Source of the DNA: Prostheceraeus crozeri
Taxonomy: Eukaryota; Platyhelminthes; Polycladida; Euryleptidae
Direction of reading: 5' to 3'
Length of the DNA: 64,000 nucleotides
Assembly (NCBI GenBank): GCA_907163375.1
Contig: CAJQUW010002986.1
Coordinates: 252,001 to 316,000 of the forward strand
This document shows, one piece after another, positions 55,965-64,000 of this stretch (positions are counted from its first letter, which is position 1; every line of letters begins with the position of its first letter). The notes beneath the pieces are model-generated. The model had not been told where the DNA came from. It ran no database searches and worked only from the letters and a program-made list of their open reading frames with translations. The translations under genes and the position numbers were made by a program.

Positions 55965-57214
55965 ATTGAAAATCATGTCTGGGCATGGGCCGAAAAATTA
56001 AAACTAAATCGAACTTGGACCGAAAAATTGGATCCCACTCTGGAAAATTGAAAGTTCCCTTGCTGTCAATACTACGATGACTATTCCCTCTTAAACATTG
56101 TATTTTCGTAAAGACTTTCTACAGCAAGGTGGCTAGGTGCATTCACATAGCTCTTCATGGATGAGGCAACAGCAGCTTGCACGAATAGCGCAGACGATTA
56201 ATGGAGATCAAAATATCAAAATTTGAATACTTGATTGACATCAAATTATTCATTATATTCAATGATTATTTATCACATGAACATTTGTCGAGAGAAACTA
56301 CATTTATCTCGTGACAAATTCTAACTAAAATTAAACGAAGGACAGTTGATCGAATAAATTCTTTCCGTTGAGACTGCTTTAGTCTGAGTATCTATTTCAC
56401 CATTCATACCTTGTAATTAGTCACTTCAGTTAGACTTATGCACTTATCTCTGCAGAACTGGTGAGGTTTTCAAAAATGTGTTATAGTTTATAGACTTTAT
56501 AGTTTTATAGTGTTAATCGTCACAGGCGAAATTAGTTGTTTCCGAAATGGAATTTTATGCTTCGTAATGAGTGAATCAAGCCAATAAGAATTTCAAAAAG
56601 TATTTTAGCTTGCACACGAGAAAAATTCATTATTGCAGATGTACACCCAATAGCCTAAATCTATAGATTGCGCACGTTTTACAAAAATACACTGCATGTA
56701 CAATGTACATGTAGTTATATACCCGTATATATACTGAATTTCATACCAGTTGTCATAAAAACACATCTAAGTAAGTTTTACCGGTTAAGACCAGTTTTGT
56801 ATTTTTTACCAGAACAGATTTTGCCGGCTTTTGTCAGTGATGTTTACAACCCTGGAAAAAAAACATTTAACCCTGTTCATAATCTTGAATGATTTTCAAA
56901 AGCAGATCTAATCTATGACTGTAATTGGATGAGTGGAGAGTGACAATTTAATATCGACATGACATTCCCATGAGAGTTCAAATAGACTGTCAAACAAGCA
57001 TTAGTTCACGACCTGTCATTCCTGTTGATGAAAAGTTCATCATAAAATTTACAAATTAGAAGAAAAACATTCCATGGTAGGAAGCGAAATTCCAATGGCG
57101 CGTGAATGTTTGAATAATCCAATTAAATGTTTACAGTAAATGTTGCCAATTCATTTCTACTCCATCATTTTTGATACAACCGAATAGAAATTAGTGCTAA
57201 TGGAAACCTCTTTT
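55965..57214. other. Presumed ATM intron, nothing recognised
   Basis: AT-rich, with ACATGTA and TATATAC runs near 56695-56740. No gene or repeat was identified. Confidence 0.45.
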
Positions 57215-57343
57215 CAGTTTTAGCGTCACTGGAGGGTATTGACTTTTGGGAGCCTTTGTGGAGCGCGTGATGCTTTTATTTGAAATGCACCTTCTGACAA
57301 CATCCAATGACACTGCAGGGGTTTCGACCTGAAGATCCCAAGA

Positions 57344-58981
57344 TTGTACGGACAAACATTTAACGATGGAGATAGCTGTGTGCAGGAGACTCGGTGGAAG
57401 GGTGAATCCGCACGTTGGCTCGGACCGCAAGGTAGCAGATTCAAGTTTTTCTGGCAAGGCAAGGATGGTGGCAGTGATGCGGGTGTTGGTGTCCTGGTGG
57501 CAGAGAAATGGGTGGAGAGCATCGTTGGCATTGAGCGCGTAGATGAGAGTCTGATGAGTGTGAAGTTTCTCTTTGGAGATCGAATTGCCCACATGGTGTC
57601 CATGTATGCTCCACAGTCCGGACGATCAGAAGACGAGAAGGATGTGTTTTGGAGCAAGGCTACTTTGTTTGTAGCGGCGATCCCTAGACGAGATTTGGTG
57701 TTTGTGGGTGGTGATCTCAATGGACATGTTGGCGCGGTATCGGACGGCTATGGTGGAGTGCGTGGAGACTATGGGTATGGCAGGAGGAATGCTGAGGGAG
57801 TGAGGATCCTGGAGTTTGCAGATTCCCTCGGTTTGGTTCTTTGCAATACTCGGTTCACGAAGGAGCCCCGTAAACTTGAAACCTATTCGTCCGGAGATAA
57901 CAAGTCTATGATTGACTTTCTGTTGACACGTCAGGAGTCTGGAAAGCTCTTAACTGATGTGAAAACTATCCCGGGCGAGGAGTGCGTATCCCAACATAGA
58001 CTCGTGGTGGGTGATGTTCTCGTCGAAGCAAAGAAGCAGGAAAAGAAGAAGTACATCCCGAAGTTGAGGGTTTGGAAACTGAAGGACCCGAGCTTTTCGG
58101 AACGTTTCGCCGAGGAAGTCAGAAGTAAAGCCAGGGACGTGGATTCAAGAGATGATGTAGATGAGAAATGGGAAGAAATGAGAAACGCTTGGTTGGAGGC
58201 AGCAACTAATGTATGTGGTATGACGAAAGGACCACAGAGAAGGAAGGAGACCTGGTGGTGGAATAGTGAGGTATCCGATGCAGTAAAGAAGAAAAGAGTT
58301 GCTTTTAGGGTTTGGTGTCGCAACCCATCTGATGAGAACAAGGCAGTATATCTGAGAGCCAAGAGGGAGTCGCGCTTCATCGTGTGGAAAGCGAAGGAGG
58401 TCGAAAGACAGGATCTAGCTAGAACCCTAGATAGCGCTAAAGGGAAGAAGAAGGTATTCCCCATAGCAAAGCAAATGCCTCAGGAGGGTCAAGACCCCTC
58501 TACTCAACACTGCATGAAAAACAGCGAGAATGGAGAGATTGTAACTGGCCGTGAGAGGGTTAGTGAAGTCTGGAAGGTCTACATGGAGCGCCTGATGAAT
58601 GTTGACAATACGTGGGATCAGGTGACTGACTGTTCTATGGTCGAGGGCCCAAGCTATTGCGTGAGCGAACCAGAAATAAGAGCTGCCATTAAGAAGATGA
58701 AGAAGAACAGAGCTCCAGGACCTTCCGAAGTATGTCTCGAGATGTTTCTGTCGAGTGAAGATGTCAGTGTGAGGTGGTTTACCGATCTTTGTAACCGCAT
58801 TATCCTTGAGGGATCCATCCCGAGTGACTGGACGAAGAGCACTCTGATTCCTATTTACAAGGGAAAAGGTGATCCCCTCAATTGCGGGTCGTACAGAGGC
58901 ATCAAGCTTTTGGAACATGGGATGAAAGTTGCAGAACACGTCCTTGAACAAAGACTCCGATCGATGGTTGCTTTTGGATGA
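57344..58981 (+). CDS. LINE endonuclease and N-terminal half of reverse transcriptase
   Basis: 545 codons. An APE-type endonuclease comes first: CVQETRWKGE (catalytic Glu), VSMYAPQSG, VFVGGDLNGHVG (Asp, Asn), KSMIDFLLTRQ and SQHRLVVGD (His). A linker follows, then RT motifs IKKMKKNRAPGPSEV, IILEGSIPSDWTKSTLIPIY, KGKGDP and YRGIKLLEHGMKV. The endonuclease N-terminus is damaged: the sequence runs from a VRT-like remnant (near 57345) almost straight into CVQETRW, missing about 20 residues. The frame ends at 58981 where a one-base shift moves the RT into the next frame. Not functional as it stands. Confidence 0.88.
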   Translation: MYGQTFNDGDSCVQETRWKGESARWLGPQGSRFKFFWQGKDGGSDAGVGVLVAEKWVESIVGIERVDESLMSVKFLFGDRIAHMVSMYAPQSGRSEDEKDVFWSKATLFVAAIPRRDLVFVGGDLNGHVGAVSDGYGGVRGDYGYGRRNAEGVRILEFADSLGLVLCNTRFTKEPRKLETYSSGDNKSMIDFLLTRQESGKLLTDVKTIPGEECVSQHRLVVGDVLVEAKKQEKKKYIPKLRVWKLKDPSFSERFAEEVRSKARDVDSRDDVDEKWEEMRNAWLEAATNVCGMTKGPQRRKETWWWNSEVSDAVKKKRVAFRVWCRNPSDENKAVYLRAKRESRFIVWKAKEVERQDLARTLDSAKGKKKVFPIAKQMPQEGQDPSTQHCMKNSENGEIVTGRERVSEVWKVYMERLMNVDNTWDQVTDCSMVEGPSYCVSEPEIRAAIKKMKKNRAPGPSEVCLEMFLSSEDVSVRWFTDLCNRIILEGSIPSDWTKSTLIPIYKGKGDPLNCGSYRGIKLLEHGMKVAEHVLEQRLRSMVAFG

Positions 58982-59160
58982 GATGCAATTTGGCTTCATT
59001 CCCGGCAAGTCAACAACAGATGCTATCTTCATAGCCAGACAACTGTTGGAGAAACACGCGGCGAAGAAGAAGCAACTCTTCCTAGCATTTGTCGATCTGG
59101 AGAAGGCGTTCGACCGTGTTCCCCGTGAAGTCTTCCAATGGGCGCTTCGTCAAGCGGGGT
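58976..59160 (+). CDS. LINE reverse transcriptase, central part in shifted frame
   Basis: Continues the RT in another frame: LDEMQFGFIPGKSTTDAIFI and LAFVDLEKAFDRVPREVFQW (motif A with its catalytic Asp). A second one-base shift near 59150-59165 (GCGGGGTTG run) returns to the original frame. Both shifts fall in or beside homopolymer-like runs, so sequencing error is possible. Confidence 0.85.
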
Positions 59161-60343
59161 TGAAGAGTGGCTAGTGCGGTCAGTGATGACTATGTACAAG
59201 GGAGCGAAGACCTTTGTGCGCTATAATACCGGGGACAGCAGCGAATTCGAAGTGAAGGTTGGTGTTCACCAAGGCTCGGCGCTCAGCCCATTGCTGTTTG
59301 CCGTGGTGATGGACTCCATCTCCAAAAATGTACGGGAAGGTCTTCTTTTTGAAATGATGTATGCTGATGACCTCGTTCTCATGGCACAGTCTGTTTCTGA
59401 GCTCAAGGGAAAGTTGCTTCGGTGGAAAGCGAGCCTAGAAGCGAAGGGATTGGCCATCAATGCTGCGAAAACTAAAGTCATGGTGACCGACGACAGGGAC
59501 GACTTGAAGGTGTCTTATTCCGTCAAGTGGCCGTGTGGTATTTGTAGTAAAGGCGTTGGTGCCAATGCAATCAGGTGTTGCTCATGCTGCAAATGGATAC
59601 ACTGGAAGTGCACACACATCAGAGGACGGATAGCAAATGCGCCGAAAAACTACTCGTGTAGTAGGTGTGAAAACGCGAGCCAAGACCGAAGACAACAACC
59701 CAAGACCACTTCACTGGATATGGATGGTGACTCAGTTGAGAAAGTCGAGAACTTCTGCTATCTTGGAGACGTGCTCGAGTCAAGAGGAGGTGTTGACTTG
59801 GCGGTGACGACGAGAATCCGTGGCGGATGGAAGAAGTTCAAGGAGCTGTCTGCCTTCCTAGCATCAAAGGGCCCTTCGCTTTTGACAAAGGGAAAGGTGT
59901 ATGCTGCGTGTGTGAGGCAATGCATGACCTACGAATGTGAGACGTGGGCAATGCGGTCAGACCACGAGCAGTTGTTGGAGAGAGCAGAGATGAGGATGGT
60001 GAGATGGATTTGCAGGGTGAAGCTGACAGACAGGAGATCAAATGATGAACTAAGAAAAGCAATGGGGATTGAGAACATCTTGGCAGTCATCAGCAGGCAG
60101 AGGCTGCGCTGGTTTGGCCATGTGAGGAGGAGGGAAGAGAGCAGTTGGCTGAGAAGGGTGGACGAAATGGAAGTGGAAGGAAAGAGACCATCAGGCAGGC
60201 CGAAGAAAACGTGGAGACACACAGTCCGAGAAGACATGCGGAAATTTCGTTTGAAGGAGGAAGACGCTTTAGATCGTGAGTTGTGGAGAAGAGCCATCAG
60301 AAGAAACCCCGTCCAACCCAGCGAGTCTGGAAAACGGACGTAA
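59160..60343 (+). CDS. LINE reverse transcriptase C-terminal half with PHD-like finger
   Basis: Starts VEEWLVRSVMTMYKGAKTFV. RT motif B is KVGVHQGSALSPLLFAVVMD and motif C is FEMMYADDLVLMAQS with the catalytic YADD; then INAAKTKVM. An inserted zinc finger (59530-59690) follows: CGIC, CCSCC, WIHWKC, CSRC, spaced like a PHD finger. Next come the thumb and tail (NFCYLGDVL, YECETWAMR, RMVRWICRVKL, LRWFGHVRRRE, GKRPSGRPKKTW), ending SGKRT and a stop at 60341. This half has no internal stop. Confidence 0.88.
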
Positions 60344-60361
60344 AAGGATTGATTGATTGAT

Positions 60362-60967
60362 AGCTCCAATCTTCTTGCTACAGGAGATAGAATAGCTCAT
60401 GATGAGATCTGATCATTTGACAGCTGTGTTGTTGAGTAAATATTGGTTTAAATCGCTCTCTCACTATGAGTAGCTGCACAATAATTGATTAACGATTTTT
60501 CATCTCTTCATCATCCCAATAATTTGAGAAGGTTTAGTTAGCTGGCATAGCTCGAGCTATCCGCTAATCAGAAAAGAGAACTATAACCAGCTAATCGACA
60601 ACTTCACTACATTCTTCATGCTAGCAACTATTGTCTATAGAATATTGCAAACACTTCTGTAATCAGACAGAATGACTCTATCTTAGAAATTAAAAAAATT
60701 ATACATAGAAATTAAATCAATGAATAATGAAAGCCAAGCAAACGACAGTAAATTAATAAAAGCGAACCAATTTATTAAAATGAGAAACACTGTCATCTTG
60801 GTGAATAACTGAGAATCCATTCGATCGCATGTTTTTAATAGCATGTTTTACCATAAACTTCAAGCATTAATAAATCTATGATAATTATTTAAAACTTCAC
60901 TTCAATAATCAAGAGAAGCAATTGAATATTGTTAATACGAGTAATCGCTTTAGCATGCAAAATATGG
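60362..60967. other. Presumed ATM intron, nothing recognised
   Basis: AT-rich sequence between two LINEs, with no repeat or gene seen. Confidence 0.45.
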
Positions 60968-61031
60968 CATGGTCGAACTCGAGCCCTCGACTAATCTTGT
61001 CACCTAGATCATTTGCTTTACAGCTGAGTAA
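60968..61031 (-). repeat. Possible degraded tRNA-like sequence
   Basis: The minus strand has TTACTCAGCTGTAAAGC (A-box-like) and, about 40 nt on, GGCTCGAGTTCGACC (B-box-like). The spacing is right for a tRNA, but the stems pair poorly. It abuts the 3' end of the LINE fragment at 61036, so it may be a SINE head or a chance match. Confidence 0.3.
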
Positions 61032-61035
61032 CTTT

Positions 61036-61612
61036 TAAAGTAGTAGTAGTAGTGTTTATTGACAACAGAATGGAAATCATACAGACATTTAGCATTTTCA
61101 TATGCACACATTTTCGAGATATGCATTTATATGAAGACAAAAGTAAGCATAAAAGTAATTAATCACACAAAGAATTTGTTAGGCGAATCATGTATGGGAT
61201 GAAAGACAGGTATCTCACAGAAGTGCGTGTTAACTCGGAGTGGAATTTACAAGTCCTCGGCATGCGGTTGGCTATCAAACCATGTAGGAGATGGTCTGGT
61301 TTTTCTGCAATTTCCAGAAAGAGTTGCAAGCTCCGTGTCTGCCGACGAACGGTAACAATATCCAGAGGACCATTTTCAGGATGCATTGACGTTGTCAAAC
61401 ATTATCAGTTTGTGCGCTCGTTTATTGACAGCAGATAAAGGAGGGCGAAGCATATTCGAAAAGAGATCGAATATAAGCGGAATAAATCAGGTGTACTTCC
61501 GTGTGATGAGCAAACAGCTTGAAAGTCCGCAATACATGAAGCCGGGAGGATGCCCGTTTCAGATCGTCATCTAAGGTCACGCCAAGTATGCATAAATTGC
61601 GGACTACCTCGT
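61036..61612 (-). pseudogene. LINE fragment (CR1/L2-type), 3' end with (TAC)n tail
   Basis: The minus strand reads LGVTLDDDLKRASSRLHVLR, then SAYIRSLFEYASPSF, RRQTRSLQLFLEIAEKPDHL and RTSVRYLSFIPYMIRLTNSL. These are the RT tail and C-terminus of CR1/L2-like LINEs. A short 3' UTR follows with TTGTCAATAAACACTACTAC, the usual AATAAA plus CTA-repeat end, finishing near 61036. Several frame changes; 5'-truncated at about 61612. A different family from the LINE at 57-60 kb. Confidence 0.8.
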
Positions 61613-61787
61613 AAGTAGGGGAATGCGGCTAAGCAGCGGGATCACCACTTAAACTTACACATCAATTGCTATGGCAATTATCGGCCTATCAACGAATAGA
61701 CATTTCGCCACAACAAGTGGCACCACTGTTGGCTAGAAGTGTGGAGTTTTAGTCCACCTACCATCTGAAGCTATACTATGAGCACAG

Positions 61788-62042
61788 AAATCGATTGTTT
61801 GTAGAAGTTGACTAAAATGGATATTGACTTAAGGTCACGGCACAGCCTTGAGGTCAGGCAGCTAAGTTGGTGCATGAGCAACCAATGAGAAGCTTAGAAT
61901 TACACATGTGACTTATTCTAACCCAATGATTCAGTCGTTGACAAGTGTATCTAAGTGGAAATGCAAGCGATTTTTGTGCCACTACTGTGTATTGCATGAA
62001 GCTTAACTTCCATTCTAGAGGTTTTATTGTCATCAATTTCTA
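61788..62042 (+). repeat. Repeat family copy 3 (as at 29867 and 31043)
   Basis: Shares AAGGTCACGGCACAG, TAACCCAATGATTCAG, GTTGACAAGTGTATC, GTATTGCATGAAGCTTA and CTTCCATTCTAGAGG with the other two copies. Only one arm is present: no inverted partner or inner palindrome was seen nearby. Confidence 0.75.
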
Positions 62043-64000
62043 TGACTGGGAGGCATGACTAGAAGGCGTGAGTTTGGGAAGGTCTATGAGTGTGACATGC
62101 CTTTCATTAACGCAGATTATGGTTTCTTGAAGCCAATCAAGATTATTCTTTTATTTCGATTAAATAGCCGCAAAAATTCAGCCAAACAAAGAAAATTACA
62201 CTAACTCGGTAAACAGCTTACTAACTGTAAAATGGAATGTAGATCCTGGTAAAATGATTGCATGCAAATCAATGTCTGTCAAATTGCTTGACAATCGCAG
62301 TAGCGTTTTTGTATTTTGGTGACAGGAGTATCAAAATTCATAATCCATTGAGAACATGCGGTTATATGTTAAAATTCAAGACATGTTTGTTCGAAGGTCA
62401 CTACCATCGAAACGAGAAAGATCGAATACATTCTTTCAGTTGACATGCCTGGGAAATCATTTTCTAACAAGAAGTCATTTCAGTTTCTCTAACGATTTAT
62501 GTATTCATGTCTGACTCCATCGATTTGTCTGATATTCTATTTGAAACCAAACTCCTCAATGTTTGAAGCACGGCTTCCCAACTGAGTGTGATGCGTGAGT
62601 GATGAGTTTGAGTAAAAAGCAAAAGAGATGGGAACATTACTCACAAGTCGCAGGGATAAAGATTTTATGAAATATTTTGAAAAAAGGTGCATGTACGCAA
62701 CTATTTCAACAGAGCAACCAATCATTTGTGTGTCAAGTATTCTCATTAAACAGTAGCTGTGGTGAGCTATGGAAGAACAGGGATTTGATGTTATATCATC
62801 GAAAATATAAGGATAATATTGAATAATTTGATAATATAGTACTAACAATCAAATATTGAAAAATATTGGAAATTTCAGAGATTTCTATCTATCAACAGAA
62901 GTGCGAAATTTTGATGTCAATGCCTATCATATTGACCACGAACCGAGCTACATCTTTACTCATGTAGCGGGCCTCTAACAGACCAAGGGTGCGAGGGAGA
63001 AAGCGAAGTTAACTCTGGGTCTCAGCGACACCATCCTGACAAACCTGGATGGTGCCATATACATGTACTAATGCATTCATTTAATTGTACGACTAAAAAT
63101 TAAAATCTTACTTGAACAGAAATTTCGATAGAAAGTTGCTGGTAAAAAACAGTGCTATTACAGCATTCTAATTGATATTAATGATTATATTAGATTTGGT
63201 TAATCTATCTAACCGGTATAAACGTGTTTTCCATTCCTCTCCGTGAAATCATATTTCTAAATAGGTTTGAATTGCAGTTTACATCCCTGTCAACCCTGAT
63301 GCGACCTATGAAGACCAAAATTTAGCTTCATTATCATACATTCGGTTCTTAATTATACTTTCATTTCAATGTAGGATAATCCGGGCATCTAATCATATAA
63401 ATCAAGCATACAATACAAGAAATTGCATTGTGGATACAATGTGCAGCACTATTTAGGAATTCTGTGGAACTGAGAATGAGCTTTTAGGTAACGTAGACTT
63501 GTGCTCCCGGTCAAGCAGAAAATATCCTGTCGGTATTCAGATCTGAATCTGTCTATATCAGATACTCTATGTATGCAAATTTAATCCGTTGTCTTCAAAA
63601 CTGCACACTTCTCTTCGTTTGAGGGTGTGACACACATCTGGACAATTAAGTGGGTGACAAAATCGATGTTTTGAAGGCTGTGCATTTTTGACCGCTGGAG
63701 ATTTAATTTTGAAATATTGAATTTCCTACTAAGAAAATGCAACCTGTCATATCGGACTCATCTGCCGAATTGAATCCGGTGTCTGACAGGGATTCCAATC
63801 AGATCTAATACTTATGGGTAAATTGTATTGTGGATTTATCTTGTCTTTAAGTATAGTAGTGAAAGCTGAAGTTGAAGCCTTAACACAAATACTCTTCACT
63901 GTGAGCTTGATTGGAGCTGACATCGTTTAACTTAGAGTACTGTTCCGGCCAATCATTTAACAACTGTACCACGGAGACCTCAGTCATATGTTAAATTCAG
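62043..64000. other. Window end, no gene recognised
   Basis: If ATM continues, this is still intron or upstream exons I could not identify. A minus-strand stretch at about 62500-62590 reads SWEAVLQTLRSLVSNRISDK after an AG, and is exon-like but not matched to ATM. 63025-63055 holds a small palindrome (CACCATC...GATGGTG). Nothing else was seen. Confidence 0.4.

Larger units (their letters stand above)
57215..60361 (+). mobile_element. LINE retrotransposon, nearly full-length ORF, RTE-like tail
   Basis: A GC-richer block carrying an endonuclease and reverse transcriptase protein in order, ending just before GGATTGATTGATTGATA (60347-60362). A short tandem repeat in place of poly(A) is typical of RTE-type LINEs. 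The 5' limit is uncertain. It lies in the presumed ATM intron on the opposite strand. No target duplication was found by eye. Confidence 0.85.

Noticed and set aside
57226-59032. Several minus-strand frames of 130-200 codons over the LINE
   Set aside because: Antisense shadows of the endonuclease and RT frame.
1-64000. CRISPR arrays, bacterial operons, rRNA genes, LTR or virus-like elements
   Set aside because: No spacer-repeat array, ribosomal sequence, paired LTRs, or gag or capsid-like frame was seen by eye. The reverse transcriptases present are LINE or Penelope-like.

Overview
The window is a piece of an AT-rich animal nuclear genome: kilobase-scale introns with GT-AG borders, two conserved animal genes, and a dense mix of DNA transposons, LINEs, Penelope-like elements and fold-back repeats. 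The main gene is a nicotinic acetylcholine receptor (nAChR) subunit of a kind best known from invertebrates. A lophotrochozoan (mollusc-like) or other invertebrate source is plausible, but the sequence does not settle the phylum.

Layout. Positions 1-32187 (+) hold a divergent nAChR subunit in seven clear exons plus a tentative first exon. The exons join in frame to about 578 residues: Cys-loop ectodomain, four membrane segments and a cytoplasmic loop. It lacks the vicinal cysteines of alpha subunits. Just before M2 it has Pro-Ala where cation-passing nAChRs have Gly-Glu. That is the pattern of anion-selective Cys-loop receptors, so it may be a chloride-channel acetylcholine receptor subunit. 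Its introns carry a broken DD41D-type transposase (0.7-1.7 kb), a Penelope-like fossil with a hammerhead-like motif (5.6-6.1 kb), a LINE tail (17.3-17.6 kb), a tRNA-derived repeat (26.5 kb) and many fold-back elements.

Positions 32.6-51.8 kb lie between genes. They hold a complete-looking Tc1-like transposon with an uninterrupted 331-residue transposase (33.2-34.9 kb), three non-autonomous hAT elements with 8-bp target duplications (35.4, 42.4 and 48.5 kb), a histone H2A fragment (36.1 kb), a Penelope-like fossil next to tandem hammerhead-like units (39.9-42.1 kb), a LINE tail (47.2 kb) and a 1.3-kb repeat array (48.9-50.2 kb).

At 51869-52047 (-) is one coding exon that reads as the FATC C-terminus of ATM, the DNA-damage checkpoint kinase. 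ATM thus points tail-to-tail at the receptor gene. No earlier ATM exon was recognised before the window ends, so the last intron would be about 12 kb or more. That space holds a nearly complete LINE with an endonuclease, a reverse transcriptase and a PHD-like zinc finger (57.2-60.4 kb), two other LINE fragments, a piggyBac-like MITE and another copy of the repeat that forms a large palindrome at 29.9-31.3 kb.

The two host genes have no evident functional link. Most of the remaining sequence is transposon debris or shows nothing recognisable.
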